A stretch of 32,890 nucleotides of DNA from Paraliobacillus salinarum (GCF_014083865.1 NZ_JACEFA010000020.1:1-32890); one strand, 5' to 3'; positions 1 through 9,618 are shown, counted from the first letter of the stretch. The notes: generated by a model not told the origin, from the sequence alone. Numbers and translations are program-made.

Positions 1-121
1 CAAGATGAGACTTCCCATCTTTTAGAGTAAGATCCCTCAGAGACGATGAGGTAGATAGGTTCGAGGTGGAAGCGTGGTGACACGTGCAGCTGACGAATAC
101 TAATCGATCGAGGACTTAACT
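1..121 (+). rRNA. 23S ribosomal RNA, 3' end (partial)
   Basis: The first ~120 bases match the conserved 3' end of Bacillus 23S rRNA, including the closing part TAATCGATCGAGGACTTAAC. The gene enters from the left of the window and is followed by 5S and a tRNA array, the usual order in a Bacillus rRNA operon. The exact mature 3' end is placed by recall of the Bacillus sequence and may be off by a few bases. Confidence 0.93.
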
Positions 122-263
122 ATATTTAAAAATATGAATACTTGTCTGTCTTATCTAGTTTTGAAGGTATAAATTTCATTTTACCTCTTGCTTTTTATGA
201 AAAAACAGGTATAATATTCTTTGTCATTAAAATATTATATAGCACTTGGATAAAAGCAAAAGA

Positions 264-379
264 TCTGGTGACAATAGCGAAGAGGTCACACCTGTTCCCA
301 TGCCGAACACAGTAGTTAAGCTCTTCAGCGCCGATGGTAGTTGGGGCCTTGCCCCTGCAAGAGTAGGACGTCGCCAGGC
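264..379 (+). rRNA. 5S ribosomal RNA
   Basis: This 116-nt stretch starts TCTGGTGACAATAGCGAAGA and ends ACGTCGCCAGGC; the two ends pair to form helix I. The conserved core with CCGAACACAGTAGTTAAG is present. It lies about 140 nt after the 23S end, as expected for a Bacillus rrn operon. Mature ends are estimated by homology. Confidence 0.96.
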
Positions 380-389
380 ATGTATCCAT

Positions 390-464
390 TCCACAGTAGC
401 TCAGTGGTAGAGCAATCGGCTGTTAACCGATCGGTCGTAGGTTCGAATCCTACCTGTGGAGCCA
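390..464 (+). tRNA. tRNA-Asn (GTT)
   Basis: A 75-nt cloverleaf with anticodon GTT in the loop CTGTTAA, acceptor stem TCCACAG/CTGTGGA and encoded CCA. It is the first tRNA after 5S, as in Bacillus trnD-type arrays. Confidence 0.97.
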
Positions 465-468
465 TAAT

Positions 469-561
469 GGAGAGCTGTCCGAGTTGGCCGAAGGAGCACG
501 ATTGGAAATCGTGTAAACCGCTACCGCGGTTTCGAGGGTTCGAATCCCTCGCTCTCCGCCA
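469..561 (+). tRNA. tRNA-Ser (GGA)
   Basis: A 93-nt class II tRNA with a long variable arm, anticodon GGA, acceptor stem GGAGAGC/GCTCTCC and encoded CCA. Confidence 0.97.
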
Positions 562-582
562 CTTTTACATACATTTTGTATA

Positions 583-657
583 GGCCCGTTGGTCAAGCGG
601 TTAAGACACCGCCCTTTCACGGCGGTAACACGGGTTCGAATCCCGTACGGGTCACCA
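583..657 (+). tRNA. tRNA-Glu (TTC)
   Basis: A 75-nt cloverleaf with anticodon TTC in loop CTTTCAC, acceptor stem GGCCCGT/ACGGGTC and encoded CCA. Confidence 0.97.
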
Positions 658-660
658 TTT

Positions 661-736
661 GGAGGATTAGCTCAGCTGGGAGAGCACCTGCCTTACAAGC
701 AGGGGGTCGCAGGTTCGAGCCCTGCATCCTCCACCA
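661..736 (+). tRNA. tRNA-Val (TAC)
   Basis: A 76-nt cloverleaf with anticodon TAC in loop CTTACAA, acceptor stem GGAGGAT/ATCCTCC and encoded CCA. It starts only 3 nt after tRNA-Glu. Confidence 0.97.
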
Positions 737-783
737 TGAAGTAAATTGAATAACCTTTAGTAGAATACAACATTCTACACTAT

Positions 784-860
<77 letters not shown>

Positions 861-865
861 AATAT

Positions 866-942
866 GGTCCGGTAGTTCAGTTGGTTAGAATGCCTGCCTG
901 TCACGCAGGAGGTCGCGGGTTCGAGTCCCGTCCGGACCGCCA
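866..942 (+). tRNA. tRNA-Asp (GTC)
   Basis: A 77-nt cloverleaf with anticodon GTC in loop CTGTCAC, acceptor stem GGTCCGG/CCGGACC and encoded CCA. Confidence 0.97.
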
Positions 943-972
943 CTTTTTTAAATAGTATACATATCCTTTGAT

Positions 973-1048
<76 letters not shown>

Positions 1049-1059
1049 CTTTTTTATAT

Positions 1060-1145
1060 GGAGGGATAGCGAAGTTGGCCAAACGCGGCGGACTGTAAAT
1101 CCGCTCCCATCGGGTTCGTAGGTTCGAGTCCTACTCCCTCCACCA
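1060..1145 (+). tRNA. tRNA-Tyr (GTA)
   Basis: An 86-nt class II tRNA with anticodon GTA in loop CTGTAAA, acceptor stem GGAGGGA/TCCCTCC and encoded CCA. It starts only 11 nt after tRNA-Phe, so there is no room for another tRNA between them. Confidence 0.97.
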
Positions 1146-1178
1146 TTTTATTTCTAATAATAATTTAATAACACATAT

Positions 1179-1249
1179 AGGGGTATAGTTTAACGGTAGA
1201 ACAGAGGTCTCCAAAACCTCCGGTGTGGGTTCGATTCCTACTACCCCTG
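1179..1249 (+). tRNA. tRNA-Trp (CCA), no encoded CCA tail
   Basis: A 71-nt cloverleaf with anticodon CCA in loop CTCCAAA and acceptor stem AGGGGTA/TACCCCT. The discriminator G is followed by CTT, so the 3' CCA must be added after transcription. Confidence 0.95.
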
Positions 1250-1262
1250 CTTTTCTAATTAT

Positions 1263-1339
1263 GGCGGTCGTGGCGAAGTGGTTAACGCACCGGATTGTGG
1301 TTCCGGCATACGTGGGTTCGATCCCCACCGGTCGCCCCA
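1263..1339 (+). tRNA. tRNA-His (GTG)
   Basis: A 77-nt cloverleaf with anticodon GTG. It includes the encoded extra G at -1 opposite C73, the identity element of tRNA-His, and an acceptor stem GCGGTCG/CGGTCGC. CCA is encoded. Confidence 0.96.
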
Positions 1340-1342
1340 TAT

Positions 1343-1417
1343 TGGGCTATAGCCAAGCGGTAAGGCAACGGTTTTTGGTACCGTCATGCGCTGGTTCGAA
1401 TCCAGCTAGCCCAGCCA
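1343..1417 (+). tRNA. tRNA-Gln (TTG)
   Basis: A 75-nt cloverleaf with anticodon TTG in loop TTTTGGT, acceptor stem TGGGCTA/TAGCCCA and encoded CCA. Confidence 0.96.
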
Positions 1418-1423
1418 TTTTAA

Positions 1424-1498
1424 GCGAAAGTAGTTCAGTGGTAGAACACCACCTTGCCAAGGTGGGGGTCGCGGGTTCGAATCCCGTCTTTCGCTCCA
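1424..1498 (+). tRNA. tRNA-Gly (GCC)
   Basis: A 75-nt cloverleaf with anticodon GCC in loop TTGCCAA, acceptor stem GCGAAAG/CTTTCGC and encoded CCA. Confidence 0.97.
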
Positions 1499-1509
1499 TT
1501 TTTTATTAT

Positions 1510-1583
<74 letters not shown>

Positions 1584-1592
1584 TATTATTAT

Positions 1593-1674
1593 GCCGGTGT
1601 GGCGGAATTGGCAGACGCGCACGACTCAAAATCGTGTTCCTTCTGGAGTGTCGGTTCGACCCCGACCACCGGTA
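1593..1674 (+). tRNA. tRNA-Leu (CAA), no encoded CCA tail
   Basis: An 82-nt class II tRNA with anticodon CAA in loop CTCAAAA and acceptor stem GCCGGTG/CACCGGT. The discriminator A is followed by TTT, so CCA is not encoded. It is the last tRNA of the array. Confidence 0.95.
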
Positions 1675-1713
1675 TTTTCAATACTTATCGAATAAACTTA
1701 AAACAATCATACT

Positions 1714-1760
1714 ACGTTAGAATGTTGATATATCAATGTTCTAACGTTTTTTTGTTTTTT
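1714..1760 (+). terminator. Terminator of the rRNA-tRNA operon
   Basis: The arms ACGTTAGAATGTTGATA and TATCAATGTTCTAACGT pair over 17 positions with one two-base internal mismatch, followed by a T-rich run to 1760. It lies 40 nt after tRNA-Leu and closes the operon. Confidence 0.9.
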
Positions 1761-2034
1761 GAGTGTATGATAGAAAACGATAGATTTTTAGCTCCGTTTT
1801 ACACATTTTTAGCACTATACTAAATGTAATAATGAAATTTGTTCTATCAATGTTCTAATAAAGGAAAACATACAAACCAATCCCTCAATATATAAAATGA
1901 GAACAAAGCACACTCAATTTTTATGCCCAGTATATTCAAAAATCAATTATTCCAAAATAATCTGTGGAAATTTGATTTCATATATAATCATCGTGAAACT
2001 TAACACAATTGTCATACATTCCTTCAAAAAGCTA
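1761..2034. other. AT-rich intergenic stretch without a recognisable gene
   Basis: No convincing coding sequence with a ribosome binding site was found on either strand. The only notable element is a second copy of TATCAATGTTCTAA at 1845-1858, identical to the 3' arm of the tRNA terminator (1731-1744). It has no matching 5' arm and no T-run. Confidence 0.6.
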
Positions 2035-2064
2035 TTGCAGCACTTTCTAAACTTTTTATACAAT
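2035..2064 (+). promoter_or_regulatory. Predicted sigma-A promoter of hmp
   Basis: TTGCAG at 2035-2040 and TATACA at 2057-2062 are 16 bp apart. The predicted transcription start (~2069) falls inside the palindrome that follows. Confidence 0.55.
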
Positions 2065-2066
2065 TA

Positions 2067-2088
2067 AAGATGTAATCAAATACATCTT
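2067..2088 (+). promoter_or_regulatory. NsrR-like operator of hmp
   Basis: A perfect 8-bp inverted repeat, AAGATGTA at 2067-2074 and TACATCTT at 2081-2088, is separated by ATCAAA. This matches the general NsrR site layout (AAGATGTAT..ATACATCTT). NsrR is the NO-sensing Rrf2-family repressor that controls hmp in many bacteria, including Bacillus. The site covers the predicted transcription start, which fits repression. Assignment to NsrR is inference from the motif and the gene controlled. Confidence 0.7.
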
Positions 2089-2105
2089 TAGGAGTGTGTT
2101 ACATA

Positions 2106-3323
2106 ATGGCAACAACTACATCACCACTTGATCAACATACAATTGATTTGGTCAAAGCTACTGTACCAGTATTAGAAGAGCATGGTACTGCGATTACATC
2201 TCGATTTTACGAACTACTATTTATTAATCACCCAGAATTAAAGAATATATTTAATCAAACAAACCAGAGAAAAGGTGATCAGCCTCAAGCATTAGCTAAC
2301 GCTGTATATGCAGCTGCAGCAAATATTGATCAATTGGAGAATTTAATACCTGTTGTTAAACAAATTGGTCATAAGCACCGTAGTTTAAATATTAAACCAG
2401 AACATTACCCTATTGTAGGTAAAAATCTGCTTCAAGCGATGAAAGATGTGTTAAAAGAAGCAGCAACAGAAGAAATTATTAATGCTTGGGCAAAAGCCTA
2501 TGGTGTTATTGCAGATGTGTTTATTTCTATTGAAAAAGGAATGTATGAAGAAACTGATAATCAAGTAGGAGGCTGGGTTGGTTACCGTTCTTTTAATGTG
2601 ATTCAAAAAGTAAAGGAAAGTGATGTGATTACTTCTTTTTACTTAAAACCAACCGATGGCGGACAAATACCTGATTATGAGCCAGGTCAATTTATAACAG
2701 TAAAGGTGGATAATCCGTCCATACCATACACATGCCAACGTCAATATAGCTTATCCTGTAAGCCGAACAGTGATTATTTCCGTATTAGCGTTAAAAGGGA
2801 AGATGGTTTAAATGATAACCCGAATGGAGTTGTTTCTACTTATTTACATGAATCTGTTAATGAAGGAGATGCAATTGAAATAAGTGCTCCTGCAGGTGAC
2901 TTTGTTCTTAATAAAGAGCAGAAACCGCTTGTATTGCTAAGTGGAGGTGTTGGACTTACACCACTAACAAGTATGTTACACACCGCTGCCCATCAACAGC
3001 CAGAACGTGAAGTGTACTACATCCATGCTGCTCAAAATGGCGACATGCACGCATTAAAAGATGAAGTAAAACAAGTAGTCGATACGAAAGATAATGTGCA
3101 CGCATATACCGTTTATGAAAAAGGAGAAACAACGGATTGCGATAGAATAGGACTAGTAGATTTACCTTGGTTACAGTCTATTTTGCCGACCAATAATGCT
3201 TCATTCTATTTCTGTGGTCCTGCACCATTTATGAAAGCAATGAATAAAGCACTTCGAGATTGGGATGTAAAAGAAGAAGATATTCATTTTGAATTTTTCG
3301 GTCCTCAAGGTGACTTAGCATAA
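2106..3323 (+). CDS. hmp: Flavohemoglobin, nitric oxide dioxygenase
   Basis: This 405-aa protein has the full Hmp layout. An N-terminal globin domain (about 1-140) carries the proximal haem His in the segment IGHKHRSL. A ferredoxin-reductase-like FAD domain follows with RQYSLS, then an NAD-binding domain with LSGGVGLTPLTSML and the C-terminal FEFFGP. Hmp oxidises NO to nitrate using O2 and NAD(P)H in the cytoplasm. The ATG at 2106 is chosen over an in-frame GTG at 2094, because that GTG overlaps the ribosome binding site TAGGAGTG (2089-2096). It is a single-gene unit between an NsrR-like operator and a terminator. Length and motifs are typical for the family, so the call is firm. Confidence 0.96.
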   Translation: MATTTSPLDQHTIDLVKATVPVLEEHGTAITSRFYELLFINHPELKNIFNQTNQRKGDQPQALANAVYAAAANIDQLENLIPVVKQIGHKHRSLNIKPEHYPIVGKNLLQAMKDVLKEAATEEIINAWAKAYGVIADVFISIEKGMYEETDNQVGGWVGYRSFNVIQKVKESDVITSFYLKPTDGGQIPDYEPGQFITVKVDNPSIPYTCQRQYSLSCKPNSDYFRISVKREDGLNDNPNGVVSTYLHESVNEGDAIEISAPAGDFVLNKEQKPLVLLSGGVGLTPLTSMLHTAAHQQPEREVYYIHAAQNGDMHALKDEVKQVVDTKDNVHAYTVYEKGETTDCDRIGLVDLPWLQSILPTNNASFYFCGPAPFMKAMNKALRDWDVKEEDIHFEFFGPQGDLA

Positions 3324-3347
3324 ATAGTAAGAGCTATTTCCTTTAAC

Positions 3348-3402
3348 AAAACATATCCTATACAGTAGAGTGTTTTAAAAATCTACGTATAGGATATGTT
3401 TG
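3348..3402 (+). terminator. Terminator after hmp
   Basis: The arms AAACATATCCTATAC and GTATAGGATATGTTT form a 15-bp stem with a ~24-nt loop that can extend through GTAGA/TCTAC. It starts 24 nt after the hmp stop and the T content downstream is moderate. Confidence 0.8.
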
Positions 3403-3405
3403 TTT

Positions 3406-3610
3406 CATAATTTTTCTTTTTATGGTTATATACTAATCGTGTAGTATCCTCTGATTTACTAAGCTTCAAAGCATTTAATAAAAAAATTTAATAAAAAAAT
3501 GCATGTGAAAATTCCTAATTAATATCAAAAACTTTGTTATTTTTCACAAATTAAGTCTATCTATTAATTTAAATGATTTATTCAGATGTTCTCTAATAAT
3601 ATTATATATA
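3406..3610. other. AT-rich intergenic stretch with a 13-bp tandem duplication
   Basis: No gene is seen. Positions 3473-3485 and 3486-3498 are identical tandem copies of ATTTAATAAAAAA, flanked by GCATTT-like and AAATGC-like ends. The rest is featureless AT-rich sequence leading to the licR-type regulator. Confidence 0.6.
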
Positions 3611-3639
3611 ATTATTTTCCTCTAGTAGCGGAAAATAAT
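3611..3639. repeat. Perfect 10-bp inverted repeat upstream of the licR-like gene
   Basis: ATTATTTTCC (3611-3620) and GGAAAATAAT (3630-3639) are exact inverse complements around a 9-nt centre. There is no T-run behind it, so a terminator is unlikely. It lies about 25 bp upstream of a TATAAT box (3666-3671) and could be an operator or a leader hairpin. Confidence 0.7.
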
Positions 3640-3702
3640 TAAAACAATTTAGTTGAAAATTGTCTTATAATAGAATGTATCATGTATGTGGAGGGGTTAG
3701 CG

Positions 3703-5625
3703 GTGAATATAAGACAAGAGCATATGTTGAAATTTTTAATTGGAGAACAGCAACCTGTAACTGGCGAACAATTAGCTATTTCTATTCAGGTAACCTCTCG
3801 AACGATACGAAATGATATAAAAGAAATTGAGAGACTACTTGTAGATAAAGATGCAGGAGCCGTTATCTGTTCAATCAGGGGACAAGGTTACCAATTGAAT
3901 ATCTTGGATGATGAAAAATTTAGAACTTTCATCCAAACAATGTTAGAAAAAGAAGAGTTAATTCCTTCAGAGCCTGGTGATCGAGTACATTACTTAGTAA
4001 AAAGGTTTTTGTTAAGTTGTCATTTTTTAAAGGTAGAAAATTTAGCAGATGAATTATTTGTTAGTCGCTCAACACTCCAAAGTGATCTGAAGGAGGTAAA
4101 GGATATTTTAACTCACTATCAACTAGAATTAGCTAAACGACCTAATTACGGACTAAGAGTAGTGGGTGAGGAAAAACATATTCGTTACGCAATAGCAGAG
4201 TTTTTATTTAGAAAATCACCAAATTTTAGGAGTGACTTATATTTCACAGAATGTCTATTACCAGTTAGACAAATGGAATTGATCCAACAAATTGTACTTA
4301 GACAATTAAAGATAGAGGAGTTCAATTTATCAGATGTATCTTTAAATAATTTAGTTGTCCATATCGCAATAGTTTGTCGTCGTATAAATAGTGAGCAGTA
4401 TATTCAGATAGTTAATCAAGATGAGATAGATATTCGGGTGCAAAAAGAATACCATGTAGCCAAAAAAATACTTGCTAAGATAGAGGAAGTATTGGGTTTA
4501 ACATTTCCAACTGTAGAAATTACCTATGTGGCAATGCATTTGTTAGGTACAAAATTATTTATAAATACTACTACGAAAAATATTAAAACTAATTTTGACA
4601 AAGATATCTTTTTAACAGCAGAGAAAATGGTAAATCGAGTGGAAGAAACTATGCAACTTGGGATCATTAATGATCAGGAATTAATAGTTGCTATTGCTAT
4701 GCACCTTAAACCTGCCATCTATCGTTATAAAAACAATATGAATGTGAATAACCCAATGCTTGAATCAATAAAAGTAAATTATCCCTTGGCATTCGAAGCA
4801 GGAGTTATTGCTAGTTATGCAATAGAAGAAAATTTTAATTTAGCAGTGGATGAAAACGAAATTGGATATATAGCACTTCATTTTGGTGCAGCCATGGAAC
4901 GGGTGAAGTTACAAGCAAGAGCAAAAAGATGTTTGATTGTTTGTACGACCGGCTTAGGGAGTTCACAACTGTTATTGTATAAATTAAGAGCAAAGTATGG
5001 TAGTCAATTAAAAATTATTGGTACGACTCAATTACACAGCTTACCACAATACAATAAAGATGAGATAGATTTTATTATCAGTACAGTGCCTCTAAATGAT
5101 TTAATTGATATTCCACATGTTGTGATTGATACTTTACTAGATGACAGTGAATTGAAAAAAATAGATAAAAAAATTTTCACTGCAAAAAAATCTGTTGTTG
5201 ACTATTATTTAGAGAAGGATTTAATATACTTGAATCTAGATTTGAGTACACCTGATGAAGTTATCACGTTTTTAGGCAATGAAGTGATCGAAAAGGAATA
5301 TGCTGAGAAGGATATTATTAATTCTGTTCTAGAACGTGAGAAAGCTGCTTCCACCAGTTATGGTAATTTAGTGGCTGTTCCGCACCCGCTTGAATCTATG
5401 TCAGATAGAACGTTTTGGACCTTAGCCATTTTAAAGCGTCCTATTGATTGGGGCGGTAATCAGGTTCAATTTGTTTGTTTACTACATGTCTCTGATAAGA
5501 ATAAAGAGGATCTGGAACCCATGTATAATTATTTATTTCAATTAGTGGATGATAAAAGGATGATCCAATCAATTTTAACTGCAACAGATACCTGGAGTGT
5601 ATTGAATATGTTGAAGAGAATGTGA
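3703..5625 (+). CDS. licR: LicR/BglG-type PTS-regulated transcription activator
   Basis: This is a multidomain PTS-controlled activator of 640 aa. Numbered from the GTG at 3703, it has N-terminal helix-turn-helix domains (about 1-60 and 90-150) and two PRDs with His220/His279 and His334/His393. An EIIB-like domain follows with Cys414 in LIVCTTGLGSSQ, then a C-terminal EIIA(Man/Fru-like) domain with His561 in VAVPHP. PTS phosphorylation of the PRD and EII-like residues normally sets the activity of such regulators according to substrate supply and general PTS state. The GTG start sits 6-7 nt after GGAGGGG, which overlaps an earlier in-frame ATG at 3682. It precedes the PTS genes in the same direction, separated by a terminator. 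The domain content fits LicR (lichenan/cellobiose) better than an RNA-binding antiterminator. The exact sugar is inferred. Confidence 0.9.
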   Translation: MNIRQEHMLKFLIGEQQPVTGEQLAISIQVTSRTIRNDIKEIERLLVDKDAGAVICSIRGQGYQLNILDDEKFRTFIQTMLEKEELIPSEPGDRVHYLVKRFLLSCHFLKVENLADELFVSRSTLQSDLKEVKDILTHYQLELAKRPNYGLRVVGEEKHIRYAIAEFLFRKSPNFRSDLYFTECLLPVRQMELIQQIVLRQLKIEEFNLSDVSLNNLVVHIAIVCRRINSEQYIQIVNQDEIDIRVQKEYHVAKKILAKIEEVLGLTFPTVEITYVAMHLLGTKLFINTTTKNIKTNFDKDIFLTAEKMVNRVEETMQLGIINDQELIVAIAMHLKPAIYRYKNNMNVNNPMLESIKVNYPLAFEAGVIASYAIEENFNLAVDENEIGYIALHFGAAMERVKLQARAKRCLIVCTTGLGSSQLLLYKLRAKYGSQLKIIGTTQLHSLPQYNKDEIDFIISTVPLNDLIDIPHVVIDTLLDDSELKKIDKKIFTAKKSVVDYYLEKDLIYLNLDLSTPDEVITFLGNEVIEKEYAEKDIINSVLEREKAASTSYGNLVAVPHPLESMSDRTFWTLAILKRPIDWGGNQVQFVCLLHVSDKNKEDLEPMYNYLFQLVDDKRMIQSILTATDTWSVLNMLKRM

Positions 5626-5650
5626 TGTTTTTCAGTCACATTCTCTTTTT
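5615..5650 (+). terminator. Terminator after the licR-like gene
   Basis: AGAGAATGTGA pairs exactly with TCACATTCTCT around a 10-nt loop and is followed by TTTT. The 5' arm overlaps the last codons and stop of the regulator gene, so the PTS operon needs its own promoter. Confidence 0.88.
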
Positions 5651-5729
5651 AGATTTAGTGTGTCATTTCGTAGTGCTTAATCTACTCGCTCTTAACTTTT
5701 TTTTTCACAACTAAAGGAAAAACAATGTA

Positions 5730-5758
5730 TTTAGATAATAGCATTATCCTTGTAGAAT
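5730..5758 (+). promoter_or_regulatory. Possible promoter of the PTS operon with an inverted repeat in the spacer
   Basis: TTTAGA (5730-5735) and TAGAAT (5753-5758) are 17 bp apart, about 46 bp before the IIA start. Within the spacer lies GATAAT-AGC-ATTATC (5734-5748), a perfect 6-bp inverted repeat. The weak -35 fits a promoter that needs an activator such as the LicR-type protein next door. That link is inference. Confidence 0.4.
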
Positions 5759-5803
5759 GTAATCAAGATAGAAAGATAATATTAGTGAAAGGTGGTGGAA
5801 CTG

Positions 5804-6118
5804 TTGGAAAACGAGGAAATTATAATGGGGATAATCATGCATGGTGGTAATGCAAGAAGTGCAGCAATGCGTGCTATGGCTGCAGCTAAAAAAGCAAATT
5901 TCGATGAAGCAGAAGAGCTATTGGACATTTCGAAAAAGGAATTAGGAGAAGCTCACAAGGTTCAGACAAATCTTATTCAAGGAGAAGCTAGAGGTGAAAA
6001 AACAGAGGTTTCATTATTAATGGTTCATGCTCAAGATCACTTAATGAATGCGATGACGGTCAGGGATTTAGCGGAAGAAATTATTGATATGAAAAAAATA
6101 ATCAATTCTTTGTTATAA
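5804..6118 (+). CDS. licA: PTS lactose/cellobiose-family IIA component
   Basis: This 104-aa soluble phosphocarrier belongs to the PTS lactose/cellobiose IIA family. It has the family pattern MHGGNARSAAM near the N-terminus and the active-site segment MVHAQDHLM, where the first His (His75) is expected to carry the phosphate passed on to IIB. The TTG at 5804 is preferred. It lies about 8 nt after AAAGGTGG, and the sequence from there (MENEEIIMGIIM) matches the normal family N-terminus. A GTG at 5792 overlaps that ribosome binding site. It is the first gene of the PTS cluster. The family is certain; the beta-glucoside substrate is inferred from the neighbours. Confidence 0.92.
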   Translation: MENEEIIMGIIMHGGNARSAAMRAMAAAKKANFDEAEELLDISKKELGEAHKVQTNLIQGEARGEKTEVSLLMVHAQDHLMNAMTVRDLAEEIIDMKKIINSLL

Positions 6119-6194
6119 AAGTAGATAAACTAATTTAAACCTATATATTTATAAATTATTACTTGACTCTAAATAAAAATAAAGGGTGATTACT

Positions 6195-6491
6195 ATGAAA
6201 ATTATGCTGATATGTGCAAACGGAATGTCTACAGGACTATTGGTAAAAAAAATTGAAAAGTGGGCGATGAATAACCAACCTGATTTAGAGGTGAAAGCTT
6301 ACGGAATTAACAGTTACCAAGAAAATTACGAAAATTATGATTGCATATTAATTGGACCACAAATCTCATATAAGCTAGAAGAAATAAAAGGTGTTATAGG
6401 AAGCAAACCAATTACTGTTATTGAGTCTGTAGATTATGCACTTGGCAATGTAGACAATATCATGAAACAAGTTGACACTATAATTAAATAG
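6195..6491 (+). CDS. licB: PTS lactose/cellobiose-family IIB component
   Basis: A 98-aa IIB protein whose N-terminus KIMLICANGMSTGLLV carries Cys7, the residue that receives phosphate from IIA and passes it to the incoming sugar. The ATG at 6195 follows AAAGGGTG at 6180-6187; an in-frame GTG at 6186 lies inside that ribosome binding site. It comes 76 nt after the IIA gene and 16 nt before IIC. Length and Cys motif are typical of cellobiose/lichenan IIB. Confidence 0.92.
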   Translation: MKIMLICANGMSTGLLVKKIEKWAMNNQPDLEVKAYGINSYQENYENYDCILIGPQISYKLEEIKGVIGSKPITVIESVDYALGNVDNIMKQVDTIIK

Positions 6492-6507
6492 TTAGGGTGT
6501 GTATATA

Positions 6508-7851
6508 ATGGAAAAGGAAAATGTTTTCTTTAATAAGCTACAAAAATGGTTAACCCCAGTAGGAGATTTTTTAGCAAATCAAAAGCATTTTGCATCAATT
6601 TCAGCAGGTTTAATGTCAATAGTAGGATTGACTATTATAGGCGCTATATTTCAAATTATCGCCAATCCACCAATTACACCTGAGTTAATAGCAGAAGGGG
6701 GGATTTTTGCAACGATTTTAACGCCATGGTATAACTTTTCTATGGCATATAAGGAAATTTTACTTGTCCCCTATAATATGACTATGAACTTATTTTCAGT
6801 AATTACTTCTTTCACAATTGCTTATCAATTAGGTAAAAGATATAATATCTCCTCATTATCAAGTGGGATCGTATCATTAGTTATTTTCTTAATTGTGGCC
6901 GCACCTATGAAATCTGTAACTTTAGCTGATGAGTCGATTATTAAAGTACTCAACACGGAATATTTAGGCGGAACAGGCTTATTTACTGCTATTTTGGTAG
7001 CGCTTGTAACTGTTGAAATTACAAGGTTTTGTCGTGATAAGAATATTGTAATAAGAATGCCAGACGTTGTTCCTTCTTTTTTAAGTGATTCTTTTTCGGC
7101 TATTATTCCGTTATTAATCAACGTAGTAATCTTCTATGGTGCAAGCCTTACTCTTAATGCCACTATGGGGATATTATTACCGGGTGCATTAATGAATTTA
7201 CTAGCAGCTCCTTTAGGTGCAATTAATAGTATCCCAGGAATGTTATTCTTAATATTGATAGCAACATTACTTTGGATAATAGGTATTCATGGGGCAATGG
7301 TAATTATGCCTATTCAGGTACCTCTTTTAATACAAGCTATTACAGAAAACGGCGCATTAGTAGCTGCAGGTCAAGATCCAATTTTTCATCCAGTGTTTAT
7401 TATGGGTGCGATTTCTTTGGCTGGTGGGACTGGTAACACTTTAGCATTTACTATAATGAGTATCAGGAGTAAATCAAAACAATTAAAAGCCATTGGTAAG
7501 GCGGGTATCATCCCGGGTATATTTGGTGTAAATGAGCCAGTTTTATTTGGATCACCAATAGTATTCAATCCAATATTAGCTATACCTTTTGTTTTAGGGA
7601 CAATAGTCGTAGCTCTACTTCTATGGTTAGGATTTACAATAGGTTTAATTACACCAGGATATATTTTAATTTTATCACTTTTACCAATTGGATTTGGTTC
7701 GTTTTTATCTTCAATGAATATAATGAATTTAATCTATGCGTGGTTAATGGTTCCAGTGACTGCTGTTGTATGGTATCCGTTCTTTAAGGTCTATGAAAGA
7801 CAATTAGTAGAAAAAGAAAGAATTCAGGAAGAAAATACAACTGCAAATTAA
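6508..7851 (+). CDS. licC: PTS lactose/cellobiose-family IIC permease
   Basis: This 447-aa integral membrane protein has about ten hydrophobic segments and the PTS EIIC signature GIFGVNEPVLFGSP around residues 335-350, which forms part of the sugar site. It carries beta-glucoside or cello-oligosaccharides across the membrane while IIB phosphorylates them. The ATG at 6508 follows AGGGTGTG; the in-frame GTG at 6499 overlaps the ribosome binding site. Its length is normal for the family. The hydrophilic C-terminal tail (VEKERIQEENTTAN) is cytoplasmic. The substrate is inferred from the 6-phospho-beta-glucosidase that follows. Confidence 0.93.
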   Translation: MEKENVFFNKLQKWLTPVGDFLANQKHFASISAGLMSIVGLTIIGAIFQIIANPPITPELIAEGGIFATILTPWYNFSMAYKEILLVPYNMTMNLFSVITSFTIAYQLGKRYNISSLSSGIVSLVIFLIVAAPMKSVTLADESIIKVLNTEYLGGTGLFTAILVALVTVEITRFCRDKNIVIRMPDVVPSFLSDSFSAIIPLLINVVIFYGASLTLNATMGILLPGALMNLLAAPLGAINSIPGMLFLILIATLLWIIGIHGAMVIMPIQVPLLIQAITENGALVAAGQDPIFHPVFIMGAISLAGGTGNTLAFTIMSIRSKSKQLKAIGKAGIIPGIFGVNEPVLFGSPIVFNPILAIPFVLGTIVVALLLWLGFTIGLITPGYILILSLLPIGFGSFLSSMNIMNLIYAWLMVPVTAVVWYPFFKVYERQLVEKERIQEENTTAN

Positions 7852-8078
7852 GGTAACACATTATATAAAATCAACTTGTAACATAAACAAATAATTTCAT
7901 TTTAAACAAGATATTTCCCTATTGTATTAAGTGACTCAATCCTAAGAAAGTATTGATAAAACTAGATAACAGAACTATTTGAATCTAATAAATTCAGTTT
8001 TTGAAAATGATTTCTTATTATTAAAGAGAGCGTGCTTAGCAATAGGGAGATTTTTATTTCTATCAAAAATTTCACTAA

Positions 8079-9560
<1,482 letters not shown>

Positions 9561-9618
9561 CAATCCTTATACTTAGAAAGCTAAAATCTTAAAAAAGTTT
9601 TACAGATACCAGGACCAA

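Noticed and set aside
8002-8015. cre-like site TGAAAATGATTTCT before the 6-phospho-beta-glucosidase gene
   Set aside because: The central CG is TG and the last base also differs from consensus, so it is too weak to list as a feature in AT-rich DNA.
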